This document shows positions 7,820 to 15,424 of a stretch of DNA of 38,272 nt, piece after piece. Under the pieces are notes generated by a model. That model did no database searches and was not told where the DNA came from. It saw only the letters and a list, made by a program, of their open reading frames with translations. The stretch is from positions 1 to 38,272 of the forward strand of contig JAQCHP010000035.1 in assembly GCA_027619595.1 (NCBI GenBank). The letters run 5' to 3'. The translations under genes and the position numbers were made by a program. Source of the stretch: Planctomycetota bacterium (GTDB lineage Bacteria > Planctomycetota > Planctomycetia > Pirellulales > Pirellulaceae). The stretch's first letter is position 1, and each line of letters opens with the position of its first letter.

Positions 7820-8632
7820 ATGTCCAAAGCATCTCTGGTCCGATTAAGTGACGTCAGCTATTGCCTGCAGGACAGGATGATCTTGCGAGGGGTATCCTGG
7901 GAGGTCTTGCGCGGTGAACGATGGGCGATTTTGGGTGCCAACGGGAGCGGCAAATCAACGCTTCTCAGGCTGGCAGCGGGTTACGTCCGTCCCAACGCGG
8001 GGGGCGAGATCTGCTGGCGAGACGAACGACGTATTGATTTGCGGGACTTACGGCTAGGAATTGGGTGGGTGTCAGACTCGATCTCGGCGGACGTTCCGAT
8101 CGACGAACCTGTGCTCGATACGGTTGTTTCCGGCCGTTTCGCTCAGGTCGGACTCGTTCCGTATCCCGGGTATGAACCGAACGAGTCCGACTACGAGGAC
8201 GCTCGGTCCAAATTGTCTGTCTTGGGATTCCAGCACCTTGCATCGGAGCGCTTCGGATATCTATCTCAGGGCGAGAAGCAGCTAGTACTCATTGCGCGCG
8301 CGTGCATGGCCCAGCCGTGGTGGATCGTTCTCGACGAACCATGTGCCGGACTCGATCCAGGAGCTCGTGAACGCTTCTTAGACTCGCTACAGCGATTCCT
8401 TCTCGCAGAACCGAAACTGAGTGTCGCGTTTGTCACGCATCACTTGGAAGAGATCTTGCCTGAATTTGAGTCGCTACTGGTCGTGAAAGAGGGGCAGATC
8501 GTCGCGTCGGGAAAGAAAAGGCAAATCCTGACAAACCGACTGCTAGCGGATTTATATCAAGTTGCCGTGGAGGAATTGGCGGAGCGCAACGGCAGATACT
8601 GGCCGGTATTTGCTCCGTCGAGTCGCCCGTAG
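7820..8632 (+). CDS. ABC transporter ATP-binding protein
   Basis: A 270-residue stand-alone ABC ATPase. Walker A is GANGSGKST (about residues 38-46), the signature is YLSQGEKQLVLIAR, Walker B is WWIVLDEPCAGLD and the switch His is in FVTHHLEEI. The subtype resembles cytosolic ATPases of the molybdate/iron-complex branch (YlmA/ModF-like). No permease or binding protein is next to it, so its transport partner, if any, is elsewhere. The frame is open to ATG 7760, but MSKASLVRLSDVSY from ATG 7820 gives a normal family start, with AGGG shortly before it. The substrate is not predictable. Confidence 0.88.
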   Translation: MSKASLVRLSDVSYCLQDRMILRGVSWEVLRGERWAILGANGSGKSTLLRLAAGYVRPNAGGEICWRDERRIDLRDLRLGIGWVSDSISADVPIDEPVLDTVVSGRFAQVGLVPYPGYEPNESDYEDARSKLSVLGFQHLASERFGYLSQGEKQLVLIARACMAQPWWIVLDEPCAGLDPGARERFLDSLQRFLLAEPKLSVAFVTHHLEEILPEFESLLVVKEGQIVASGKKRQILTNRLLADLYQVAVEELAERNGRYWPVFAPSSRP

Positions 8633-8705
8633 GTAGCAAGCGGCGCCTTGTTGCTGTGACTGCACCGACCAACCTTTCGGTCATCTAGAAGATTCATCAA
8701 CCCAG

Positions 8706-8720
8706 CGTCCAAGCTGGACG
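8706..8720. repeat. Small 6-bp stem, 3-base loop
   Basis: CGTCCA-AGC-TGGACG forms a compact hairpin 73 bases after the ABC ATPase stop. There is no T-run. It could mark the 3' end of that transcript, but short stems like this also arise by chance. Confidence 0.25.
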
Positions 8721-8822
8721 AATAGACAGGAGCATAGCTTTTGATTGCCTCTTGGCTTGCACCCCCTGTATCTGATAATGTCCCGCCAAACTTGCCCACA
8801 TCCATGATCGAAGCGTGAACCC

Positions 8823-8858
8823 ACGATTTCGTCGGGACACCCCGCAACACGAAATCGT
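8823..8858. repeat. Perfect 10-bp inverted repeat upstream of the ABC exporter
   Basis: ACGATTTCGT (8823-8832) and ACGAAATCGT (8849-8858) are perfect reverse complements separated by 16 bases. Each arm is itself partly palindromic. The repeat ends 30 bases before the exporter start codon, so it could be an operator or a leader hairpin affecting translation. Confidence 0.5.
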
Positions 8859-8888
8859 CTCCCCAAACCCTGCTCTCTGCGCTACCGT

Positions 8889-10841
8889 ATGAAAAACTTT
8901 TCTCGTGCCCTTCGCGAAGCTTCCAAATACTGGCACCTACTAGTGTTGGCAACCCTCAGTTCGATGGGAGTGGCATTCCTGTGGGGAGGAAACATAGGTG
9001 CTCTGTTTCCGATTATTGAAGTGACGCTGGCCGGCAAGCCGTTGCAGGATTGGATTGAGGCCGAAATCGGCAAGTCACAGACGGCAATTATCGACTGTCG
9101 TAACACGATTGAGGAATTGAAGCGGCAACAGATATCAGCAGACGGTGCGAAGCACACTTTGCTCGAAATCGAGATCTCCAAACTCGACGCCAGACAACAC
9201 ACCGAAGCGGCCGCCATTGCCTGGTCGCAAAAACTCAAGCCCTATATTGATTACTACTTACCGCGCAGTCCATTCCAAACTGTACAACTTATCGTCGCCG
9301 TGCTTTTCGTTGCGACGATTGTCAAACATATTCTACTACTGGCGAATAGTTATTTGATCTCCAAAGTAGCCTGCCAAATCTCACGCGACATACGCCTGCG
9401 CATCTTCCGTAAGGCGCTCAGCATGGACCGTGCTGGCTTTACGCGATATGGCAGCAGTGGGTTTTCCGCTCATATTGCTCACACTACAGAAACGTTGGCG
9501 AATGGCATCACGAGCGTTTATGGCGGCGCGATTCGGGAGCCCTTAAAATTAATGTCCTGCCTGGCAGGTGCCTGCTTCATTTGCTGGCGGTTGGTCATTA
9601 TATCGCTGATTATTGTCCCGGTGGTCGCGGTTCTGGTTGTGTGGCTCAGCCGAAGCATCAAGAACGTTTGCCAGAGTTTGATCGAGAATGCACTGGGACT
9701 GCACCATGTGATGCTGGAAGCATTCGCGAACATTCACACGGTGCAAGCGTATGGAATGGAATACAAGGAGCAGGAGCGGTTCGAAGCAGCGACTCGGCAA
9801 ATGCTACATTTCTCACTCAAGACGGCTTTCCTGAACTCATTTTCACGTCCGATCACAGAACTCATGGGTGTTGGCATGTTGAGCAGCACCATTCTGGTAA
9901 GTGCCTACCTGGTACTCAACAATACGACGCATTGTTTCGGCGTGCAGATCTGCGACCGGCCGCTCACCATTTCGGCAATTATGGTGTTCTTTGGACTTTT
10001 AGTCGGCGCCACCGATCCGGTTCGGAAGATGTCGACGGTCCTGGAGGGAATCAACACGGGAATTGTAGCGGCCGACGTGCTGTATCCGGTTCTTGATTGC
10101 GAGTCGACGATCAAAGACCCACCCAATCCTCAACCTTTTGAAGAACCGATCCACACGATCGGCCTGCGCAACACTTGGTTTGCTTATTATGGGGAACAGT
10201 GGGTGCTATCGGATGTCAATTTAGATATCCAGCGTGGTACGCGCATCGCTGTGGTTGGACCGAACGGCGCGGGCAAGTCTTCGTTACTGAATCTCGTCTG
10301 CCGTTTTTATGACCCCCAACAGGGAAGCATCCGGTTCAATGACGTTGATCTTCGCGCTATCACGATCGCAAATGTCCGATCCCGAGTCGGGTTGGTCACG
10401 CAACAGACAGAGCTTTTTAATGAATCGATTCGCTACAACCTATGCTATGGTGCTGGAGATGTGACGGAAGAGGAAATCCTTGCTGCCACGCGAATGGCCC
10501 GAGCTCATGATTTTATTGTGAACAAACTTTCCAAGGGTTACGACACGGTCGTGGGGCAGAATGGTCAACGTCTAAGCGGTGGACAACGTCAGCGGATTGC
10601 GCTGGCTCGAGCCATCCTGCGGAATCCTGAAATTTTGATCCTCGACGAAGCGACCAGCCAGGTAGACTACGAAAGCGAGGTCTTGATCCGCGAAGCGCTG
10701 CTGGAGTTCAGCCACGACAAGATCGTGATTATGGTAACTCACCAAAACACGTTGCTTGAAATCGCCGATCGCGTACTCGAGGTAAATGAAGGGCAACTAA
10801 CGGAGCGCAGCCGACCGGCAGCGGAACTTCGCGTGGCGTAG
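8889..10841 (+). CDS. ABC transporter, fused permease and ATPase (MsbA-like exporter)
   Basis: A 650-residue half-transporter of the type I exporter family. The N-terminal half has about six hydrophobic segments, for example residues 16-45 and 135-160, and then pairs further on. The C-terminal half is the ATPase: Walker A GPNGAGKSS (about 456-464), Q-loop LVTQQTELF, signature LSGGQRQRIALARAI (about 561), Walker B ILILDEATSQ, and switch His in MVTHQ. Proteins of this kind flip lipids or export lipopeptides and other hydrophobic cargo. It probably works as a homodimer in the inner membrane. Unusually, about 75 mostly polar residues rich in Glu, Lys and Gln are inserted between the first and second membrane segments, presumably on the periplasmic side. 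No ribosome site is evident before ATG 8889. Confidence 0.92.
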   Translation: MKNFSRALREASKYWHLLVLATLSSMGVAFLWGGNIGALFPIIEVTLAGKPLQDWIEAEIGKSQTAIIDCRNTIEELKRQQISADGAKHTLLEIEISKLDARQHTEAAAIAWSQKLKPYIDYYLPRSPFQTVQLIVAVLFVATIVKHILLLANSYLISKVACQISRDIRLRIFRKALSMDRAGFTRYGSSGFSAHIAHTTETLANGITSVYGGAIREPLKLMSCLAGACFICWRLVIISLIIVPVVAVLVVWLSRSIKNVCQSLIENALGLHHVMLEAFANIHTVQAYGMEYKEQERFEAATRQMLHFSLKTAFLNSFSRPITELMGVGMLSSTILVSAYLVLNNTTHCFGVQICDRPLTISAIMVFFGLLVGATDPVRKMSTVLEGINTGIVAADVLYPVLDCESTIKDPPNPQPFEEPIHTIGLRNTWFAYYGEQWVLSDVNLDIQRGTRIAVVGPNGAGKSSLLNLVCRFYDPQQGSIRFNDVDLRAITIANVRSRVGLVTQQTELFNESIRYNLCYGAGDVTEEEILAATRMARAHDFIVNKLSKGYDTVVGQNGQRLSGGQRQRIALARAILRNPEILILDEATSQVDYESEVLIREALLEFSHDKIVIMVTHQNTLLEIADRVLEVNEGQLTERSRPAAELRVA

Positions 10842-10877
10842 GCCGACCGAAAAAACAGGCGGCACATTCGGCAAAAC

Positions 10878-10928
10878 AGGCACGAATTTCTACTGCCTGC
10901 TCAGGGATCCCGGTAAAATTTCGTGCCT
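10878..10928. repeat. Inverted repeat after the ABC exporter
   Basis: AGGCACGAA (10878-10886) pairs with TTCGTGCCT (10920-10928), and ATTT/AAAT can extend the stem past a one-base bulge. The loop is about 33 bases. It lies 36 bases after the exporter stop codon and is a plausible 3'-end structure. On the minus strand it is followed by TGTTTTG, on the plus strand by no T-run. Confidence 0.4.
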
Positions 10929-11067
10929 CTGATGGGTACGGGGGCCTGTCGGGAGCGAAGAATCGCCGAAAGTTTTCCCTTCTCACGGCTTTTCATCGAT
11001 ACACGTCGTAAAGTTTCATTGCGAGCCAGCACCTATCTTCACCATTTGCATTCGAAGAAGCCACGCC

Positions 11068-11958
11068 GTGACACGCGCCGCCACACTACTGAATCAAGAA
11101 GCTGAGCGACTCCACTTGATGACGAAGGTCCAAGACGGCCTGGAAGACCTCAGCGTTCTACGTCCGTTTCCAGCAGCGGTTACGCAACTTTTAGCGGCGT
11201 GCCAAGACCCGAAATCAACTGCCGCGACGTACGAGAAAATCATCGAAATAGATCCAGGGCTCAGCATGCGACTCCTGCGCATGACCAATAGTCCTCTCTA
11301 TGGGTTCACCAAAGAGATCCGAAATGTTGGCCAGGCCGCGTCATTGCTCGGCGTAAGAAAACTCCGCAGCCTCGCGCTCTCTGTGGCTGGAATGCAGGTC
11401 TTCACGGCCGGTACCGACACGGTAAAAGGTCGGCAAGCTTTATGGAGCCACTCCATCGCATGCGCAACTCTGGCTGGTGTTATTTCCGAACATTGCCGGG
11501 TTGATGGTGAAGAACAGGAATTCTTGGCGGGAATTTTCCATGATGTCGGGATGCTCTTCCTGTACGACATCGTACCCGAGGCCTATGTTAAGCTCGTCGA
11601 TTGCGTGTCGGACGCGAACTTACCTGACGGCGAAAGATTCTTGTTTGGTACGACGCATGAGGAGATTGGCATGCGGTCCGCCAATGGGTGGGGCCTATCG
11701 GAAGAAATCAAAACCACCATCGGATTCCACCATCGACCGGAAGAGGCTCCTGCTCACCGTTCCCTAGTTAGCCTTATTTTCGCCGCAGACGCGTTGGACC
11801 ATGCCTGGGGTGTCAGCACGCAGATGCGACCGCAAACGCCAGTGAGCTTGGGGGGATACCTCTTGGATTTCCTGGGACTGGATGAAGCAGGTCTAGCGCA
11901 GCTGGAGGAAGCATCCCACCAAACGTTCCTGGAAACTCGACGAGTCCTGGGCGCTTAA
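11068..11958 (+). CDS. HDOD domain-containing protein
   Basis: A 296-residue protein consisting mainly of one HDOD domain, a degenerate HD-hydrolase fold found in bacterial signalling and stress proteins. After a short helical lead, the domain starts near LSVLRPFPAAVTQLLAAC and includes IEIDPGLSMRLLRMTNSPLYG, GVRKLRSLALSV, an HD-like IFHDVGML (about 155-162), and TTHEEIGMRSANGWGL followed by IGFHHRP. HDOD proteins usually lack hydrolase activity and act as adaptors. No receiver, GGDEF or EAL partner domain is fused. The start is GTG 11068. A later ATG at 11119 (MTKVQDGLEDL) is an alternative, but no ribosome site decides between them. Confidence 0.88.
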   Translation: MTRAATLLNQEAERLHLMTKVQDGLEDLSVLRPFPAAVTQLLAACQDPKSTAATYEKIIEIDPGLSMRLLRMTNSPLYGFTKEIRNVGQAASLLGVRKLRSLALSVAGMQVFTAGTDTVKGRQALWSHSIACATLAGVISEHCRVDGEEQEFLAGIFHDVGMLFLYDIVPEAYVKLVDCVSDANLPDGERFLFGTTHEEIGMRSANGWGLSEEIKTTIGFHHRPEEAPAHRSLVSLIFAADALDHAWGVSTQMRPQTPVSLGGYLLDFLGLDEAGLAQLEEASHQTFLETRRVLGA

Positions 11959-11991
11959 CGGAATTCTGTGCGGACCTTCCAACGCAACCGT

Positions 11992-13182
11992 TCACACGAC
12001 TGGCGACATACCGCCGTCGCGACTACCGGCCATTCTTGCAATCGCGGCCACGATCCTTTCAGCGACTTGCTCCATATCCTGTGCAGTTACGTCGGCCCCG
12101 ATACTGAATCGAATCGCACTTTGCACATGCTGTTCGGGACAGCCCATCGCCACCAGAACGGGCGAAGGCCGACTAGAACCACTTTCACAGGCCGAACCTG
12201 TGGCACAAGCGATGCCGTGCCGGTCGAGAGCCAAGAGCAACGACTGTCGATCGAGTCCCACGCAGGAAACGTTGAGCGTATTCGGCAGACGCGGCTCCGC
12301 GCCGTTGACGACCACCCAAGGAAAGGCCGCCAGGAGTCGAATCTGTAATTCGTTCCGCAGTAATTGCATGTGCGATATTCGCTGCTGTAGGTCGCGCTGA
12401 CAAATTTCCAATGCCGTTCGCATCCCTACGGCTAATGCGACGGACTCCGTTCCCGGGCGGGTGCCCATTTGCTGACTGCCCCCCAAGAGCACGGGGGGCG
12501 GGGAAATTCCACTTCGGAGGAGCAGTCCGCCAATACCGGCTGGACCGTGAAACTTATGTCCGGAAATTGAGAGGGCATCGACCTGGAGATCGCGAAACAC
12601 AACGGGGTGTTTACCGACGGCCTGAACGGCATCGGTATGAACCAACGTGGGCCAACCCGCTTCGCGTACATGCCGAGTCAGATCGGACACCGGCTGTAGC
12701 ACGCCCGTTTCGTGGTTGGCAAGCATCAGACTGATGAGTTGAGGTGGCTCATCGCACAGAGGAAGCCCAGAAACATCGGCGCGGCCCGCAACGGTCACTG
12801 GCCAGCGAAATACCGTCCGTCCACGTCGCTCCAACCAGTCCGCGCATTCGGACACACTGGGATGTTCGATCGTGGATATCATCAGTGGACGATGGGAGCC
12901 GACGACCAGTCCGCGAATTGCGAGATTATTCGCCTCGGTGGCACCGCTGGTAAAAATGAGCCGATCGCCACGGGCCGCCCCGACCTCCGCTCCCATGAGC
13001 TCCAGAATGCGATCCCGGCAGTCTTCGAGTACTTGCCGGGCCTTGCGACCGAAATAATGCTGACTGGCAGGGTTTGCATATCCCCGCAATTCGTACTCCC
13101 GCATCGACTCGACAACTTCCGGATGAACTCGCGTGGTCGCATTGTGGTCGAGATAGTAGGACTCTGTCGGTACCTTGGTCAT
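11992..13182 (-). CDS. Cysteine desulfurase (NifS/IscS family)
   Basis: A 396-residue pyridoxal-phosphate enzyme that converts cysteine to alanine and passes the sulfur to iron-sulfur cluster or thiolation pathways. The opening YYLDHNATTRVHPEV is typical. His106 in IEHPS stacks on the cofactor in relatives. Lys210 in SISGHKFHGPAG binds it. Cys332 in ATGSACESGSSRPS is the sulfur-accepting cysteine. I chose ATG 13182 because its ATG overlaps the TGA of the upstream gene (ATGA), a typical coupled start. An in-frame codon farther upstream lies inside that gene. No iscU or iscA is adjacent, so the sulfur acceptor is unknown. Confidence 0.93.
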   Translation of the reverse strand: MTKVPTESYYLDHNATTRVHPEVVESMREYELRGYANPASQHYFGRKARQVLEDCRDRILELMGAEVGAARGDRLIFTSGATEANNLAIRGLVVGSHRPLMISTIEHPSVSECADWLERRGRTVFRWPVTVAGRADVSGLPLCDEPPQLISLMLANHETGVLQPVSDLTRHVREAGWPTLVHTDAVQAVGKHPVVFRDLQVDALSISGHKFHGPAGIGGLLLRSGISPPPVLLGGSQQMGTRPGTESVALAVGMRTALEICQRDLQQRISHMQLLRNELQIRLLAAFPWVVVNGAEPRLPNTLNVSCVGLDRQSLLLALDRHGIACATGSACESGSSRPSPVLVAMGCPEQHVQSAIRFSIGADVTAQDMEQVAERIVAAIARMAGSRDGGMSPVV

Positions 13183-13739
13183 GGCCGAGCCGACTCCGCT
13201 TGCCATTCAGCGAAACGCTCTTTCCAGACGGACGCGTCGGTCCGTTCGAGGGCCAAGGCAAACAAGCGTGGAAGTGATACGTACTGCTGACGCTGGACCT
13301 GTAACGCCACGGCCGGCCAAAAATCAGCCGAGCGGCCGGCATTCTTCTGAGACCAATCCAACCAAAACTCTGGATCGGCCACCAGATGGGCAAGTAAGGC
13401 GACTTCGCCACGGACCCCCCCCCGTAGCGAGAATTCCTCCGCCACCTGCCAATCGTGTGCCGCGCCCGGCGTTTCGGCCATCCACCACTCCTGGCCGCTC
13501 AGGTACTCGCACAGTTCTTTCGACTCCGCCGGTTGCCGAAAGGTTGGACTGAATTGAAATTGGGAAAATGGAATCCGCCACAAGGTAAATTGTCGTCGCT
13601 GCAACGTCTGAGGATTAAACTCCTGGCCCGAAACGCGCGAGACCAGAATTCCTACGACGACGACTACCGCTATGGCAAAAACTAGCGTCAAATAAATCCA
13701 CGGCAAGAATTTGTAGTGTGATAAGGAACGCTGCGACAT
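13179..13739 (-). CDS. Hypothetical single-pass membrane protein
   Basis: A 186-residue protein with one strong N-terminal membrane segment (about residues 11-36, FLPWIYLTLVFAIAVVVVVG). The rest is a soluble domain of about 150 residues rich in Trp, Phe and Gln. I do not recognise a family. The N-terminus looks like a membrane anchor with the remainder outside the cytoplasm, though orientation is not certain. Its TGA overlaps the ATG of the cysteine desulfurase by four bases, so the two are translated together. A good -35 box lies 75-80 bases upstream. The open frame, the coupled stop and the promoter make it a real gene of unknown role. Confidence 0.75.
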   Translation of the reverse strand: MSQRSLSHYKFLPWIYLTLVFAIAVVVVVGILVSRVSGQEFNPQTLQRRQFTLWRIPFSQFQFSPTFRQPAESKELCEYLSGQEWWMAETPGAAHDWQVAEEFSLRGGVRGEVALLAHLVADPEFWLDWSQKNAGRSADFWPAVALQVQRQQYVSLPRLFALALERTDASVWKERFAEWQAESARP

Positions 13740-13790
13740 GGGAGTCCCAACACTTTTTTAATGGACCGTGAAGACCCGGTGAATCTTGCT

Positions 13791-13820
13791 AGGCTATTCC
13801 CGCGAGCAAAATTGTGTCAA
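13791..13820 (-). promoter_or_regulatory. Candidate promoter for the membrane protein-cysteine desulfurase pair
   Basis: On the minus strand a perfect consensus -35, TTGACA (13820-13815), is followed after 18 bases by TAGCCT (13796-13791), a weak -10. It would start transcription about 45 bases before ATG 13739. The -35 is convincing and the -10 is not. Confidence 0.45.
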
Positions 13821-13921
13821 GTTGGCCAAATCCCTTCCATTTTTTGCGGGACGACTGCGGGGGAGCCAAATCGGCCGGAATATTCCAAAACTTCAACTGC
13901 TCCTGAAAGATCCCGTATAAA

Positions 13922-15100
13922 ATGACGTTACCACCGCGAGTGCCATCCCGAAACCTAGCCGAACTGGGGCATCAGCCGGTTGGCCGCCGGCTGGGCAGCG
14001 TCGCGACGCGTTACCAGCTTCCGCTCGCCTATCGCCCGGCGAAACAAAAGCCCCCCCAGCGCACGCTCGGCCAAAACGACATATCTTGTCAGACTAGCCT
14101 ACTGGAAGATCCGTTATGCCGAGTGGAAGCGATTTTGTTTCTGGCGAAAGAGCCTCTTCCGAGCCGAAAACTTAGTCGATATGCCAACTTGGCGGACGGA
14201 ACGGAAGCCCGTACACTGGTCAACCAGCTAAATCAGAGGTATGAAAAGCGGGGATCGGCGTTTCATGTGGAGCAGGTGGGTGGAGGCTATCAGCTCTTGA
14301 CCCGGAGCGAGTTTGCTCCGTGGCTGAGGCGATTGCGTCATGTACCTGGCGAGATACGATTGTCGAGCCCTGCGCTTGAAGCCTTGGCAGTGGTTGCCTA
14401 CCGGCAGCCAATACCGCGTGCGGAAGTAGAAGCCATTCGTGGCGTGTCGTGCGGAGAAATCCTACGGCAATTATTGGAACAAGATTTGATACGAATTGGT
14501 GGGCGGGGCAAAGATTTAGGCCGACCCTACCTATACGTAACCACCCGAAAGTTCTTACAACTGTTTGGTATGAGGTCGCTGGAACAGCTGCCGCGGGCAG
14601 ATCAATGGCGTCGTCATGCGTCGCACGGTGCTACGCATGACAATAAGGTTCGCACGGGCAATGACCAAATGGCCCCTGCGGATTCGGGAAAACTGCAAGT
14701 CGAGGAGGAAGCGGACGTGACTCTTTCTAACATCATCGAAACCACTATCATTCACCCCCTGGCTTCCACGCCTCGTTCGGCACGTGGAGATCTCTTGGGC
14801 GCCAAACGCCGAGAAATCGAAGAACTCGTCGGCAAACGTGACGAGGACGAAGACTTCGAAGAAGATGACGAAGACGAAGAGGAAGAGTTCGAAGAAGAAG
14901 ATGAAGAAGAAGATGAGCTCGAGGACGAAGAGCTCGAAGAAGACGAAGAGTTTGAAGACGAGGAAGACGACGAAGAGGAGGAGTGGAACGAGGTCGATGC
15001 AGACGAAGACGAAGAGGAAGATGAAGATTGGGACGACGACGATTGGGATGACGACGAAGAGGACGAAGAGGAAGAAGAAGAAGAAGAAGACTGGGAGTAA
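13922..15100 (+). CDS. scpB: Segregation and condensation protein B with a long acidic tail
   Basis: A 392-residue version of ScpB, which binds the kleisin ScpA and the SMC ATPase in chromosome condensation. The two winged-helix domains fill about residues 63-220: CRVEAILFLAKEPLPSRKLSRYA and VEQVGGGYQLLTRSEFAPWLRRL in the first, SSPALEALAVVAYRQPIPRAEVEAIRGV and LLEQDLIRIGGRGKDLGRPYLYVTT in the second. Usual ScpB proteins are about 200 residues. This one adds about 55 residues at the front and about 170 at the back. The last 86 residues (307-392) are 74 Asp/Glu, with only scattered Phe, Trp and Leu. No scpA lies next to it. The gene is divergent from the membrane protein gene. The core call is firm. 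Confidence 0.9.
   Translation: MTLPPRVPSRNLAELGHQPVGRRLGSVATRYQLPLAYRPAKQKPPQRTLGQNDISCQTSLLEDPLCRVEAILFLAKEPLPSRKLSRYANLADGTEARTLVNQLNQRYEKRGSAFHVEQVGGGYQLLTRSEFAPWLRRLRHVPGEIRLSSPALEALAVVAYRQPIPRAEVEAIRGVSCGEILRQLLEQDLIRIGGRGKDLGRPYLYVTTRKFLQLFGMRSLEQLPRADQWRRHASHGATHDNKVRTGNDQMAPADSGKLQVEEEADVTLSNIIETTIIHPLASTPRSARGDLLGAKRREIEELVGKRDEDEDFEEDDEDEEEEFEEEDEEEDELEDEELEEDEEFEDEEDDEEEEWNEVDADEDEEEDEDWDDDDWDDDEEDEEEEEEEEDWE
14840..15097 (+). repeat. Low-complexity purine-rich tract encoding the ScpB acidic tail
   Basis: About 258 bases built almost wholly from GAA, GAG and GAC codons, giving near-repeats such as GACGAAGAGGAAG. The plus strand is strongly purine-rich, with C mainly at third positions. 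Such tracts are prone to slippage and length change. The reading frame stays open and ends in TAA. Confidence 0.85.
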
Positions 15101-15424
15101 TCGCTGACGCGAACGTCGGCCGGTTACGAAACAGGGGGCAAGCAGCAAACCTTAGGCTAGCGCGAAACGGTGAGTCTTGCGTGGCCTGAAAAGAAGTTGT
15201 GGAAACTGACGATTTTCTCCCGCGCTTTCGATTGCTTAACTTTGGCACCCCTCGCTTCCGTCTTCAGGGAAGTGGGGAGTGAATACGAATCGAGACGCTT
15301 CTTGTGCTATACATCGCGCGCGATTCTTGGTGCGCAGCAACATGATCTCAGCTCGTTGGCCGTTCTCGCCAACTCTTGATAAGCCCAATCTTTGCCAATA
15401 CTGGGCTAACTGATCGCGGACCGA
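15101..15424. other. 324-base convergent intergenic region, two possible hairpins
   Basis: It separates the convergent scpB and hemA genes, and I see no protein or RNA gene in it. CCCC-CTTCC (15248-15259) can pair with GGAAG-GGGG (15268-15277) with a small bulge. AGCCCA (15382-15387) can pair with TGGGCT (15402-15407) about 18 bases beyond the hemA stop. Neither has a clear T-run, so terminator calls here are tentative. Confidence 0.4.

Noticed and set aside
8557-8952. 131-residue open frame on the minus strand across the gap between the ABC ATPase and the exporter
   Set aside because: It overlaps both neighbouring genes and its intergenic part shows no family I recognise. The middle reads somewhat protein-like, so a decayed gene cannot be fully excluded, but there is no ribosome site or context for it.
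14555-15248. Long open frames on the minus strand opposite scpB, rich in Phe/Val or Leu/Arg
   Set aside because: They are the complement of the GAA/GAC/GAG acidic-tail tract, which contains no stop codons in the other frames. They are shadows of the repeat.
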